A stretch of DNA of 64,000 nucleotides. Origin: Halopiger xanaduensis SH-6 (GTDB taxonomy: Archaea > Halobacteriota > Halobacteria > Halobacteriales > Natrialbaceae). The stretch is taken from assembly GCF_000217715.1 (NCBI RefSeq), contig NC_015666.1:1314270-1378269 (forward strand). Reading direction: 5' to 3'. Below are positions 8,640 to 17,960 of the stretch, piece by piece. The notes beneath the pieces are model-generated. The model did no database searches. It was not told where the DNA came from and saw nothing but the letters and a program-made list of their open reading frames with translations. A program made the translations under genes and the position numbers. Positions within the stretch are counted from its first letter, which is position 1; the number at the start of each line of letters is the position of its first letter.

Positions 8640-9407
8640 CTACGCCAGCGCGTCCGCCAGCGGCTCGAGGTGGTCGATCCCGACGACGGCGACGACGTCG
8701 CCGGTCGCCTCGTCCGCGCGCAGCGTCTCGAGGCGGTCGATCATGCAGCGTTCGCGCGTCTCGTCCCGGTAGGCGAGCGCGCTGTCGTCCGTTTCGACGC
8801 TGCCGAGCAGCGCCTGGACGCCGGCGACGTGCGAGCGCTCGTGTTCGGCCTGCCGCTCGGGCGGGTCCTCGTGGCTGCACTCGTACTCGACCGGGTCGTC
8901 GCAGGCGATCGTCATCGACGTCGCGTGGGTCAGCGTCGCGGCGACCCGGCAGGTCAGCGCCTCGCGGGTCGCGCCGCCCAGGCTCGAGACGACACGCCTG
9001 GCGGTCGAAGCCGGGACGCGGTCGGCGATCAGCCGCGTCGCGAGTCGGCGGCAGAACGACCAGTTGGGCGCGTCGATCCCGACGACGTCGGCGTCGGGCG
9101 CGGCGCGGATCGCCGCGCTCATCTCACCGCCGAACCGGGGCGGGTCGTGCGGGTCCGGGTCGGTGTCACCGTCGGCGTCGTGCGCGTACGTCCGGTACAG
9201 CGGCAGCGCCGCGGCCGGCAGCTCGAGCGCGACGGTCTCGGGGTCGACCGCCTCGAGGACGCGCTGGACGCGGCCGACGCTCGCGGGGTGGTCGTGAACG
9301 ACGCCGAGGAGGTGGAGGTCGCCGGCGGGGCCGTCAACGCGACGGTAGAACCGGTCGGTGACGCGGGGGTCGTCGAGCGTGTCGGGGAGGGACGGGGACT
9401 CGTCCAT
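8640..9407 (-). CDS. TraB-like soluble domain protein
   Basis: A 255-residue protein. The segment DLHLLGVVHDHPAS followed by VDPETVALELPA matches the start of TraB/PrgY/GumN proteins (G-x-x-H-x-x-x-S and a conserved ExL). The end VVGIDHLEPLADAL matches the closing His-containing strand. Archaeal TraB proteins usually run to about 500 residues with a membrane C-terminus; this one has no membrane helix. The family is suspected to be metal-dependent and acts on peptide pheromones in Enterococcus, but no activity can be claimed here. It is divergent from the next gene, with a 280-base gap. Confidence 0.65.
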   Translation of the reverse strand: MDESPSLPDTLDDPRVTDRFYRRVDGPAGDLHLLGVVHDHPASVGRVQRVLEAVDPETVALELPAAALPLYRTYAHDADGDTDPDPHDPPRFGGEMSAAIRAAPDADVVGIDAPNWSFCRRLATRLIADRVPASTARRVVSSLGGATREALTCRVAATLTHATSMTIACDDPVEYECSHEDPPERQAEHERSHVAGVQALLGSVETDDSALAYRDETRERCMIDRLETLRADEATGDVVAVVGIDHLEPLADALA

Positions 9408-9687
9408 CGATCGAGTGGTAATACGCGACTACCGGCATAACCCTTCTGTTGTCCCGCGGTACGCGTCGCATAACGCCCCGCCGGGCGGGCGGTCCGAGTT
9501 GGCTCTTGCTGTCGATTTCCCCGCCGATCGCTCGAGCGCGCGACCCGGGAGTAACCGCTCGGTATCGCCGTACAACTGTTTCACCGGTTTATTGCACGCC
9601 CGCTCGTGGAGTGAATTGCCCCGCGAGTCCTCGAGCGGACGGTCGGCTCGATCGGCTCGGACGGGGTTCGGGAGTTCGGCGACTGCA

Positions 9688-9939
9688 ATGACACGCGAGC
9701 GCGAGACGCTGACGAAAGCCGACGAAGGGAAACGCGTTCTGAACACCGACGGCACCGAAGTCGGTCGCCTCGTCGAAGTGCACGACGGCCGCGGCTACGT
9801 CGAACCCGATCCGAGTTTCGTCGATACCCTCAAGGCGAAACTCGGCTGGGGCGAGGCGAGCGCGGACGCGCACCCGCTCGACGAGGGAAGCATCGCGGAG
9901 ATCACCGACGATGCGATCTACCTCCGCGGCACGCTCTGA
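9688..9939 (+). CDS. Small PRC-barrel-like haloarchaeal protein
   Basis: An 83-residue acidic protein with strand-rich pattern: KADEGKRVLNTDGTEVGRLVEVHDGRGYVEPDPS, then a helix, then IAEITDDAIYLRGTL. This is the layout of PRC-barrel-type small proteins of haloarchaea (a repeated D-G-x-x-V-G-x-V type hairpin). Start at ATG 9688. The upstream 280 bases hold a TATA-like GGTTTATTGC near 9585. It is followed after 120 bases by the convergent aRF1 gene. Function unknown. Confidence 0.65.
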   Translation: MTRERETLTKADEGKRVLNTDGTEVGRLVEVHDGRGYVEPDPSFVDTLKAKLGWGEASADAHPLDEGSIAEITDDAIYLRGTL

Positions 9940-10059
9940 CCGAGTCACGGCTCTACGGGCCGTGGCACTGGATCCACACGCCCGTATCCGGACACCGATC
10001 GAAGCTACCTTCCGCGGAACGAGCAGGAAGTTGGGAGTTAGGTTCCCCGGAAAACGAGC

Positions 10060-11325
10060 TTAGACGCCAGTCGAGTACCGCAGAATGCCGGCGAAGCCGC
10101 CGAAGGCGTTGTAGAGCTGTTCGCCCTTCTCGAAGTCCGTCGAGATGAACTTCGTCTCGGTGCCGCGCTGTTCGGCGATCTCGATGAGGTGGTCGATCGC
10201 GTCCTCGCGGTCCTCCTCGCCGGCCTCGACGTCGGTGCCGCAGTCGGTGCAGGTGTGGTCCGGCGTCGACTTGCGCCGGTCGATGACCTCGCGATCGGTG
10301 TTGCCACATTCGGGACAGTCGTAGGTGACGACGTCCTTGCGCAGGTCCTCGCTGATCAGCAGCCGGTCGACCGCACCCATCACGAGGTTCTGCCGGGTCT
10401 GCTCGAACCCGTAGGTGGCGAGGTCGCCCGCGTTGAGTTCCTCGAAGAACTCCTCCATCTGCTGTTTGTCCTTCATCACCTCGGCGTCGGCCAGCGCGTC
10501 CTCCGCGTTGTCGACGAGGTCGTACAGTCCCGATTCGTCGGTGTAGGCGACGTCGAACTTGCCGATCACGTTGTCCTGAATCTCGTGGTGGAGGTAGTCG
10601 CCGTCGAGGAACTCGTCTTTGGTCGGCGACGGGCCGCCGACGAGGATGCCGTCGAGTTCGTGGCGCTTGGCGACGAACAGGTCGTTCGCCATCCCGGCGA
10701 CCTCCTGGTAGAAGTTGTCGATCGCCTCGAGGCGCAGGCGGGCGAAACGCTGGGCGGACTGGCCACCTTTGCGCTGCTTGCCGGGGACCAGCGAGGAGGC
10801 GGACTTGACGGGTTCGACGCGTTTCCCCCTCAGCCAGCCGACGTTGGCCTCGCGGCGGTCGAGGACGATCAGGCCGTACAGGCCCTTGTCCGCCAGCATC
10901 TCCTCGAGCGGCTCCGTGAGAAACTCCGAGTCGCAGTGGTAGCGAAACGACTCGACGGGCTGGGGCGGACTCTCGAGGACCTTCGTGACCATCTCGGTGC
11001 GGCCGCCGCCGGAGTCGACGGCGCCGGAGAACAGCACCATGCCGTTCTCGGGCGGGTACGTGTCGTAGTAACGCAGTCGATCCTTGATGCTCGTCAGCGC
11101 GTCCTGGACGGCCGTTCGCGTCTGTTTGGACTTGATGTTGGCCGCTTCGCTGTGCTCTTGGGTGACGTGTTGCACGACGTCGCTGATCTGTCTGTCCTCC
11201 GGCACGTAGATCGTCACGAGCTGCGTTCCGGAGCCGTCGAAGTTCTTGAGGTCCTCGAGCACCTTCCGGAACTCGTACTTTTTCCGGTCGGATTGCTCTT
11301 GCTCCTGCTCGCCCTCCTGGCTCAT
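10060..11325 (-). CDS. prf1: Peptide chain release factor aRF1
   Basis: A 421-residue class-1 release factor. The stop-codon recognition motif NIKS is at residues 63-66 and the catalytic GGQ at 187-189 (PGKQRKGGQS). The C-terminal domain has the archaeal zinc-binding insertion with CPEC and CTDC pairs. It recognises all three stop codons and triggers peptidyl-tRNA hydrolysis, partnered by aEF1A and ABCE1. The ATG at 11325 begins a short Glu/Gln-rich tail; a longer frame upstream is arginine-rich and improbable. It is divergent from the MinD-like gene with a shared promoter region of 170 bases. Confidence 0.97.
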   Translation of the reverse strand: MSQEGEQEQEQSDRKKYEFRKVLEDLKNFDGSGTQLVTIYVPEDRQISDVVQHVTQEHSEAANIKSKQTRTAVQDALTSIKDRLRYYDTYPPENGMVLFSGAVDSGGGRTEMVTKVLESPPQPVESFRYHCDSEFLTEPLEEMLADKGLYGLIVLDRREANVGWLRGKRVEPVKSASSLVPGKQRKGGQSAQRFARLRLEAIDNFYQEVAGMANDLFVAKRHELDGILVGGPSPTKDEFLDGDYLHHEIQDNVIGKFDVAYTDESGLYDLVDNAEDALADAEVMKDKQQMEEFFEELNAGDLATYGFEQTRQNLVMGAVDRLLISEDLRKDVVTYDCPECGNTDREVIDRRKSTPDHTCTDCGTDVEAGEEDREDAIDHLIEIAEQRGTETKFISTDFEKGEQLYNAFGGFAGILRYSTGV

Positions 11326-11494
11326 TATCGATACAAAACGGTGCTGCGGGTAAGAATCCTTTGACACGCACGCTATCGCGGAGACAATCCCGATCGCGAA
11401 CGCGTTCGGCCCGTCGCGACGCCGCGACCTCACCGCTCGTCTCGAGGTGACGATTTAAGGTGTTGCCGTTCCACAGTCCGGACAGTACTCGAGT

Positions 11495-12421
11495 ATGTCT
11501 CAGGAGACGGTCTACGCCATCGCGAGTGGGAAGGGCGGCGTCGGGAAGACGACGACGACGGTAAACATCGGCACGGCGCTCGCGCAGGCGGGCAAGCGCG
11601 TCGCCGTCGTCGACGTCGATCTCGGCATGGCGAACCTCGCCGGGTTCGTGAGTCTCAACCCGGATTCGACGACGCTGCACGACGTGCTGGCAGGGGACGC
11701 CGAAATCGAGGACGCCACGTATCGACTGGCAGATAACATCGTCGCGGTCCCGAGCGGGACCGGTCTGGACGAGTACGCCGAGGCCTCGCCGGAGGGGCTG
11801 GGCGACGTCGTCGCGGAGCTGCGGGCGGCCTACGACTACGTCTTCCTCGACGTCGGGGCCGGGATCAGCCACGAGACCGTTCTCCCGCTCGGGCTGGCCG
11901 ACTCCGTGCTCGTCGTCTCGACGCCCGAGCCGGCCGCCGTGCAGGACTCGAAGAAGACGATCGAACTCACGGCGCGCGCCGGCGGCGAGGTCGCCGGGCT
12001 CGTCGTCACGCGTACGCACCCCCACAGCGACATCTCCTACGAGGAGATCGCCTCGCGCCTCGAGATCCCGCTGCTGGGGACGATTCCCGAGGACAGCGCG
12101 GCCCGCGAGAGCGTCTACGCCGGCACGCCGCTGGTCGTCTACGAACCCGAGGGGCCGGCAGCGATCGCCTACCGGACGCTCGCGGCGGATCTGGCGGGGA
12201 TCGAGCTGTCGGCGCCGTCGTCCGACGCTGCGCCTGACAAGACCGAGGCCGAATCCACTCCCGACTCCAAAGCGACGGCCGCGACGGGCGCTGCGGAGAC
12301 CGAAGCGAGTTCAGCTACTGACGCGGTTTCTTCGGACGACTCGAGCGCCGACGACGACGGTCGGGAGGCCGCACCCGACGACGTCTCGAGCGCGATCACC
12401 GAGGCCGAATCCGATAACTGA
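11495..12421 (+). CDS. MinD/ParA-like P-loop ATPase with acidic tail
   Basis: A 308-residue deviant Walker A ATPase: SGKGGVGKTT at residues 11-20 with the signature lysine, then VVDVDLGMANLAG (switch) and VFLDVGAG (Walker B). Core length is about 235 residues; the remaining 70 are a Ser/Thr/Ala/Asp/Glu-rich disordered tail. There is no clear amphipathic MinD membrane helix at the end. Haloarchaea have several MinD paralogues, some organising archaella and chemosensory arrays (MinD4) without a Min cell-division system, so a positioning role is likely but the cargo is unknown. A TATA-like GATTTAAGG lies about 45 bases upstream. Confidence 0.85.
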   Translation: MSQETVYAIASGKGGVGKTTTTVNIGTALAQAGKRVAVVDVDLGMANLAGFVSLNPDSTTLHDVLAGDAEIEDATYRLADNIVAVPSGTGLDEYAEASPEGLGDVVAELRAAYDYVFLDVGAGISHETVLPLGLADSVLVVSTPEPAAVQDSKKTIELTARAGGEVAGLVVTRTHPHSDISYEEIASRLEIPLLGTIPEDSAARESVYAGTPLVVYEPEGPAAIAYRTLAADLAGIELSAPSSDAAPDKTEAESTPDSKATAATGAAETEASSATDAVSSDDSSADDDGREAAPDDVSSAITEAESDN

Positions 12422-12779
12422 GGCGCCCGGCCTCGCGGTGGACGACCGACCGCGCCGACCGATCCCGACTGCCGCGAGCCGCCGATGGTGGCGACCCGCT
12501 AACGGACGGTAGGCACCGCCTGGACTGCCGATATACGGCTCGAGACGGCTATTTCTGTCGATCGCGGAGACTACGTCGGATGCGATATACTCTCGAGTAC
12601 CGGAATGTACTCGTTACTAACCAGTATCTTTCCGTACTGATTCGCCAAACCGAAATATTGGGCCTTTCAGCGGCTTTCGGGCGGTATTCGCTCTCGGAAG
12701 AACGGGTTCGTCCTCATCGTTTCACGGCTGAACTGGTACGAGCTAATTACTAATCCCCCAGTCTCTCGACCGCTCGACC
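12422..12779. other. Gene-free region upstream of a lipoprotein gene
   Basis: About 358 bases with no supported coding frame and locally higher AT than the neighbours. It contains an imperfect hairpin (CGAGTA, 8 bases, TACTCG at 12594-12613) and a TATA-like GCTAATTACTAAT at 12740-12752 which fits a promoter for the lipoprotein gene at 12780. No RNA gene recognised. Confidence 0.5.
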
Positions 12780-13337
12780 ATGGAGCGACGAAAGATCCTC
12801 CTCGGAAGTGGAGCCGCACTCGCAACCGTCCTCGCGGGCTGTTCCAGTTCCGAAACTGGCGAAGAGGAGCCCGAAAACGACAGCGAAGAATCGTTCGGCG
12901 ACGACGGCGACGATACCGGAAACGGTAGCGACGCCGACTCCGACAACGACAGCGATACCGACTCCGGCGACGGGTCCGACGGCGAGCACGACGACGTGCC
13001 CGGCGTCGAGAACGACCAGATCGAGGTCGCCGACGACACCGTGACGATCACGTCGATCGAAAAAGACGGCGACAAGCTCGACATCGTCGCCCGCACCGAC
13101 ACCACCGACATCGAAGAACTGAAGAAGGTGTTCGCGACGTTCGCCGCCGACCTCGACGGCGCGATCGAGGACGTCGAGCGGTTCATCGACGAGATCAGCT
13201 CGATCGAGTGGATCCTCGAGCACGAGGGCAGCCGCGTGCTCGCGGTCTACATCGACGTCGAGTGGGTCGTCAGCTACATCGAGGGCGAACTCTCGGACGA
13301 GGAGTTCGCGGACAAGGTCGTCTCGACGAAGGAATAA
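12780..13337 (+). CDS. Tat-type lipoprotein, DUF8159-like
   Basis: A 185-residue exported protein. The N-terminus MERRKILLGSGAALATVLAGC has an RR motif, hydrophobic core and lipobox LAGC with the lipid-attachment cysteine at residue 21. An extremely acidic Asp/Ser/Gly linker follows to about residue 75, then a compact alpha/beta domain of 105 residues (TVTITSIEKDGDKLDIVART... VLAVYIDVEWVVSYIEGEL, shortened). The domain resembles haloarchaeal DUF8159 from memory. Function unknown; probably cell-surface anchored. Converges with argS. Confidence 0.75.
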   Translation: MERRKILLGSGAALATVLAGCSSSETGEEEPENDSEESFGDDGDDTGNGSDADSDNDSDTDSGDGSDGEHDDVPGVENDQIEVADDTVTITSIEKDGDKLDIVARTDTTDIEELKKVFATFAADLDGAIEDVERFIDEISSIEWILEHEGSRVLAVYIDVEWVVSYIEGELSDEEFADKVVSTKE

Positions 13338-13428
13338 GCGATTCCGCGACGCGTTCGGCGGCCCGCACGGATTTTTCTTCGGAACTCGGGAGTGAGCTGA
13401 CGGCTTGTGCAGCGTCAGCTACCCGCCC

Positions 13429-15216
13429 CTACATCGACCGCGGCGCCTCGACGCCCAGGATCTCGAGCGAGTTGGCGATCGTGTGCTTCGAGGCGGCCAC
13501 GAGCGCGAGTCGCGCGTCCCTGACCGCGGGGTCGACGTCGTCGGCGAGCACCGGACACTCGCGGTAGAAGGCGTTGAACCGGTCCGCGAACTCGCGGGTG
13601 TAGGTCGCGATCCGGTGCGGTTCGAGGTCGTCCGCGGCCTCGTCGACGACCGCCGGGAAGCGCGCGATCGTCTCGAGGAGGTCGCGCTCGGCCTCGGTCT
13701 CGAGCAGGTCGGCGTCGAGCGACTCGAGGTCGAGGTCCTGATCGGCGATGTCGGCCTCAGGGTCGAGTCCCGCCTCTTCGAGGATGCCGCAGGTGCGCGC
13801 GTGGACGTACTGGACATAGGGCGCGGACTGGGCCTCGAAGTCCAGCGCGCGATCCCACTCGAAGGTGATCGCCTTCGTCGGCTGCTTCGAGACGATGTCG
13901 TAGCGGACCGCACCGATGCCGACCTGGTGGGCGATGCGCTCGATGTCGTCCTCGTCGAGGTCGTCGTCGCGGATGCGGTCGTCCAGCCGGTCCTCGACCT
14001 CCTGGCGCGCGCGGTCGATCGCCTCGTCGAGCAGGTCGTCTAAGTCGACGCCGGTGCCCCGGCGCGTCGACATCTTCCCCTCGGGGAGGTTGACGTAGGA
14101 GTAGAGCACCTGCTCGAGCTGGTCGGTGTCGTTGTCCAGCAGCTCGAGGGTCGTGGTCAGCTGGCGGGCCTGGAGCTTGTGGTCCTCGCCCAGCACCGTC
14201 ACCGCGCGGTCGTAGTTATCGAACTTCCACTCGTGGTGGGCCAGGTCGCGGGTCGCGTAGAGCGAGGTGTCGTCGGAGCGCAGGAAGACGAGGTTCTTGT
14301 CGATGCCGTGCTCGTCGAGCTCGAGTTGCCAGGCGTCCTCCTCGTAGACGGCCTCGTCGAGTTCCTTGAGGCGGGCGACGAGGTCGTCGGTGTCGCCGTT
14401 GCGCATGAACCGGGTCTCCTTGACGAACTCGTCGAATTCGGCGGGCAGGCGCGCGAGGCAGGCTTTCATCCCCGAGAGCACCTGGTCGACGACCTCGCTG
14501 ACCCGCTCGTAGGTCTCGTCGTCGCCTTCCTCGAGCCCCTGCATGATCGACTCGATCTCGGCCTCGGCTTCTTCGACCTCGTCTTCGGGGCCGTTCTCGA
14601 GGAACGCGTTGCCCGCGCGGTAGTAGCGCACGAGGTCGTACTCGATGCGGTCGCGCTCGGGATCGTCCTCGAGGTCGTCCTCGTCGAAGGTCTCGTAGGC
14701 CCACGTGAAGACGGCCATCTGCCGGCCCGCGTCGTTGACGTAGTAGTGGCGTTCGACGTCGTAGCCGGCGTAGTCGAGCAGGTTCGCGACGGCGTCGCCG
14801 ATGATCGGATTGCGCGCGCGGCCGACGTGGACCGGGCCGGTCGGGTTGGCGCTCGTGTGTTCGACGACGACCGACTCCTCGCGGTCTTCGAGCGCGCCGT
14901 ATGACTCGTCGGTGGCCGTCTCGAGCGTCTCCGCGAGGTAGGCGTCGCTGGGCAGGAAGTTGAGGTACGGCCCCTGCGTCTGGACCGCGGCAACGTAGGT
15001 CAGGTCGCCGACGTCGATCTCGTCGGCGATCCGGGCGGCGACCTGGGGCGGCGCCTGCCCGGCCTCGCCGGCGAGTCGGAAGGCGACGCTCGAGGCGAGC
15101 ACGCTCTCGACGTCTTCCGGCGGTTCTTCGAGCCCGAGATCGTCGGTGGGAAACTCGAGCGCCGAGAGCGCCCCCTCGAGGGCGTCCTCGACCTCGTCGC
15201 GTAGGGAGAGGAACAT
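13429..15216 (-). CDS. argS: Arginyl-tRNA synthetase
   Basis: A 595-residue class I aminoacyl-tRNA synthetase, normal length. HIGH-type motif HVGR at residues 130-133 in [20 protein letters not shown]-type motif KMSTR at 381-385; N-terminal Add1 tRNA D-loop domain (residues 1-110) and C-terminal DALR anticodon-binding domain (ending with [12 protein letters not shown]). It charges tRNA-Arg with arginine using ATP. Upstream of it, in the same direction but after a 110-base gap, lies the uridine kinase gene. Confidence 0.97.
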   Translation of the reverse strand: MFLSLRDEVEDALEGALSALEFPTDDLGLEEPPEDVESVLASSVAFRLAGEAGQAPPQVAARIADEIDVGDLTYVAAVQTQGPYLNFLPSDAYLAETLETATDESYGALEDREESVVVEHTSANPTGPVHVGRARNPIIGDAVANLLDYAGYDVERHYYVNDAGRQMAVFTWAYETFDEDDLEDDPERDRIEYDLVRYYRAGNAFLENGPEDEVEEAEAEIESIMQGLEEGDDETYERVSEVVDQVLSGMKACLARLPAEFDEFVKETRFMRNGDTDDLVARLKELDEAVYEEDAWQLELDEHGIDKNLVFLRSDDTSLYATRDLAHHEWKFDNYDRAVTVLGEDHKLQARQLTTTLELLDNDTDQLEQVLYSYVNLPEGKMSTRRGTGVDLDDLLDEAIDRARQEVEDRLDDRIRDDDLDEDDIERIAHQVGIGAVRYDIVSKQPTKAITFEWDRALDFEAQSAPYVQYVHARTCGILEEAGLDPEADIADQDLDLESLDADLLETEAERDLLETIARFPAVVDEAADDLEPHRIATYTREFADRFNAFYRECPVLADDVDPAVRDARLALVAASKHTIANSLEILGVEAPRSM

Positions 15217-15329
15217 ACCCGCCCGTATTCAGGGCGACAGTAAAGGAATGTCGGGTTCGGTTTGCGTTTCGGCGGGACGAGGGCTCGAGCGACTCCCGGC
15301 GTCACTGATCCCGATCGCGCCGATTCAGG

Positions 15330-16055
15330 TCAGTCGGTCGACGGCTCCGGAAAGGGAAGCTCGCGCTCGCGGTCGGCTTCGGGATCCGGCTCCGCTTCGG
15401 TCGCACCGGCCGCGCCGCCGGCCCCGCCCGCTCCCGGCGCGTCGGTGCGCTCCGCTTCGATCTTCTCGATCAGGAGATCGACCGCCATCTGGTTCGCGCC
15501 CTCCGGGATGATCACGTCCGCGTTCTTCTTCGTCGGTTCGACGAACTGCTCGTGCATCGGCTTGACCGTCTCTAAGTACTGCTCCATGACGCCCTCGAGG
15601 TCGCGCCCGCGGTCGACGACGTCGCGCTCGATGCGCCGCAGGATGCGGACGTCGGCGTCGGTCATGACGTACACGCGCAGGTCCAGCATCTCGAGGATCT
15701 CCTCGTCGTACAGCGAGAAGATCCCCTCGAGGACGATCACGTCCGTCGGCTCGACGGTGACGCGCTCGTCCTTGCGGTTGTGGATCTCGAAGTCGTACTG
15801 GGGCATCTCGACCGGCTGGCCCATGAGCAACTGGTTCAGGTGCTCCTGGAGTAGTTCCCACTCGAACGCGTCGGGGTGGTCGTAGTTGACCTCCTTGCGC
15901 TCCTCGAACTCGAGGTGCGAGAGGTCTTCGTAGTAGTTGTCCAGCGGAATTCGGGTCACGGCCTCGCCGACGGTGTCCGCGACGGTCCGCGCGACCGTCG
16001 TCTTCCCGGCTCCCGTCCCCCCGGCGATCCCGATGACGAACGACGGGATACTCAT
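15330..16055 (-). CDS. udk: Uridine kinase
   Basis: A 241-residue P-loop nucleoside kinase with GGTGAGKTT at residues 12-20, the LDNYY and NYDHPDAFEW substrate motifs, the PQYDFEIHNRK loop and a lid with RRIERDVVDRGRD. It phosphorylates uridine and cytidine for pyrimidine salvage. The last 35 residues are a Gly/Ala then Pro/Glu-rich extension beyond the usual length of about 210. ATG at 16055 fits the family start; an in-frame ATG at 16082 would add nine residues. Confidence 0.93.
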   Translation of the reverse strand: MSIPSFVIGIAGGTGAGKTTVARTVADTVGEAVTRIPLDNYYEDLSHLEFEERKEVNYDHPDAFEWELLQEHLNQLLMGQPVEMPQYDFEIHNRKDERVTVEPTDVIVLEGIFSLYDEEILEMLDLRVYVMTDADVRILRRIERDVVDRGRDLEGVMEQYLETVKPMHEQFVEPTKKNADVIIPEGANQMAVDLLIEKIEAERTDAPGAGGAGGAAGATEAEPDPEADRERELPFPEPSTD

Positions 16056-16196
16056 CGTCAGATGCTGGTCGGGAGCGCTCATTAATCCCCTGATATCGAT
16101 CGCTCCCGTCCGCGACCTCGCCCTCGAGTCCGAGCGCCCCCGAGACGCTCACTCGAGCAGCATCGCGGCCGCTCGGAACCGCGCCTCGTGGACCGG

Positions 16197-16685
16197 TCAG
16201 AACCGCTCGTCCGCGGCGTCGAATTCCGACGGCGTCCAGAACCGCGCGTCGGCCGCGTCGCTGCCGGCCCGGGGTTCACCCGTCGTTTCGGCGCGGTCGA
16301 CGACGTAGTAGGTCATCACGACGTGTTTGTCCGCCCGCGGGGGCAGCGCCGCCGCGTCGAACACCGTGAGCGTGTCGGGGTCGACCGAAATCCCCGTCTC
16401 CTCCTCGAGTTCGCGGGCGGCCCCGACGTGGGGTTCCTCGCCGGTTTCGACGTGGCCGCCGGGGATCGTCCACTCGCCGACGCCGGGCGGGACGCCGCGC
16501 TCGACGCAGAGAACGGCCGGTTCGGGTCCCGTGCGGTCGACGACTGCGACGCCCGCGCAGGGGACCGGGTTGTGCCAGATCACCTCGCCGCAGCCCGGAC
16601 AGCGCTTGCGCTCGCGGCCGTCGAGCGCGATCGTCTCGAGTCCGTCGCCGCAGTATGGACAGTACGCGGGTGGCCGACTAACCAT
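16197..16685 (-). CDS. NUDIX hydrolase with N-terminal zinc ribbon
   Basis: A 162-residue protein: a four-cysteine zinc ribbon (C9, C12, C29, C32) followed by a NUDIX domain with an intact box (GHVETGEEPHVGAARELEEE, then TGI). This layout recalls NADH pyrophosphatase NudC and related ADP-ribose or NADH hydrolases, but the SQPWPFPxS NudC signature is absent, so NADH specificity is not supported. The gene sits between udk and the threonine-synthase-like gene, with gaps of about 140 and 100 bases. Confidence 0.85.
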   Translation of the reverse strand: MVSRPPAYCPYCGDGLETIALDGRERKRCPGCGEVIWHNPVPCAGVAVVDRTGPEPAVLCVERGVPPGVGEWTIPGGHVETGEEPHVGAARELEEETGISVDPDTLTVFDAAALPPRADKHVVMTYYVVDRAETTGEPRAGSDAADARFWTPSEFDAADERF

Positions 16686-16783
16686 CTAGCCGATCTTATA
16701 CGGGCGACGCTTCAAAAGGTGGTGTTTTCGGCGGTCGCTGCCGACTGCAGCGTCTCGACTCGTAGCTCCGGCTACGCCGCCGG

Positions 16784-17959
16784 TCACAGCGTCTTCAGCC
16801 CGCTCCCGGTCAGCGGCACGACGACCTCGTCGTCGCTCTCGAGGACGCCCGCCTCCCGGTACTGCTCGAGGGCAGCAGGGGCAGCCGCGCTCGTCGGCTC
16901 GACGTAGAAGCCGTTGCGGTGGAGCCGATCCAGCGTCGCCTCGATCGGATCCGCCCCGAGCGCGATCGCGTCGCCGTCGGTCTCGCGGATCGCCTCGAGG
17001 ATCTCGTCCTGCCGGGCGGGGTCGGCGATCTGGATGCCGTCGGCGATCGCGCTGCCGGGTTCGCCGTCGCTGGCTGTGTCGTCGCCGTCCGTCTCGAGGC
17101 CGATCCCTTCGTCCGCGAGCGCGTCGACGATCGGGGTGTAGCCGGTGGCCTGCGCGCCGAGCAGTCGGGGCATCTCGTCGGTGATGCCGGCATCCTGAAG
17201 CAGCGAAAAGCCCCGGTACGCGCCGAGGAAGAGCGTGCCGTGGCCGATCGGGAGGACGAGCGCGTCGGGGACGGTCCAGTCGCGCTGGGCGGCGATCTCG
17301 AACGCGATCGTCATCGTGCCCGCGTAGAAGGCCGGGTTCCAGGCGTGGCTGGCGTACCAGCCCCGGCCGGACTGGTGCGGTGCGCCGGCGACGTCCGCGG
17401 TATCGCCCTCGACCGCCTCGATGCAGGCGTCGGTCACGTCCTGGCGCGTTCCCTCGATCCGCACCGGCCGGGCGTCGGCCCGCTGGATCGTCATCAGCTT
17501 CGACTGCTTGACGTCGGCGGGGACGTAGATGTCCGCCTCGAGACCCGCGCGGGCCGCGTAGGTCGCGATCGCGGCGCCGGCGTTGCCCGAGGAGTCCTCG
17601 ATGACCTTCTCGACGCCGAGTTCGACCGCCCGCGAGAGGGTCGTCGTCGCGCCTCGATCCTTGAAGGAGCCCGTCGGGAAGACGTACTCGAGTTTGAACT
17701 GGGCGTTCCACTCGGATTCGGGCGCGTCGACCAGCGGCGTGAAGCCCTCGTGGAAGGTGACGTGCCGTTCGATCGGGAGGAATTCGAAGAAGGTCCACAG
17801 GCCGCGGCTGGTGTCCAGTTGCGAGAGGGGGAGCGGATCGCCCTGCGGAAGGGGCTGGTCTGCGAACTCGAGGGCGTGGCCGCAGGCGCAGCGCCACGGT
17901 TCGTCGGGGCCGGCCTCGTACGTGCGACCGCAGTCGGGACAGGAGAGATCGGCGGGCAT
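16784..17959 (-). CDS. Threonine synthase-like PLP-dependent enzyme
   Basis: A 391-residue fold-type II PLP enzyme. N-terminal zinc ribbon (CPDCG, CACG); PLP lysine K100 in PTGSFKDRGA; phosphate-binding SSGNAGAA; closing Gly-rich segment VPLTGSGLKTL. It is a ThrC-like paralogue (O-phosphohomoserine to threonine), but pairing with a deacylase gene one base upstream suggests it may act on a different amino-acid substrate such as a diaminobutyrate or ectoine breakdown product. A 40-residue Asp/Gly/Thr-rich insertion lies around residues 285-310. Operon with the gene at 17961. Confidence 0.85.
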   Translation of the reverse strand: MPADLSCPDCGRTYEAGPDEPWRCACGHALEFADQPLPQGDPLPLSQLDTSRGLWTFFEFLPIERHVTFHEGFTPLVDAPESEWNAQFKLEYVFPTGSFKDRGATTTLSRAVELGVEKVIEDSSGNAGAAIATYAARAGLEADIYVPADVKQSKLMTIQRADARPVRIEGTRQDVTDACIEAVEGDTADVAGAPHQSGRGWYASHAWNPAFYAGTMTIAFEIAAQRDWTVPDALVLPIGHGTLFLGAYRGFSLLQDAGITDEMPRLLGAQATGYTPIVDALADEGIGLETDGDDTASDGEPGSAIADGIQIADPARQDEILEAIRETDGDAIALGADPIEATLDRLHRNGFYVEPTSAAAPAALEQYREAGVLESDDEVVVPLTGSGLKTL

Positions 17960-17960
17960 G

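Noticed and set aside
12594-12613. Hairpin CGAGTA-N8-TACTCG as a possible RNA element
   Set aside because: Arms are only six bases and the region has no other RNA-gene features; kept only as a note in the gene-free region.
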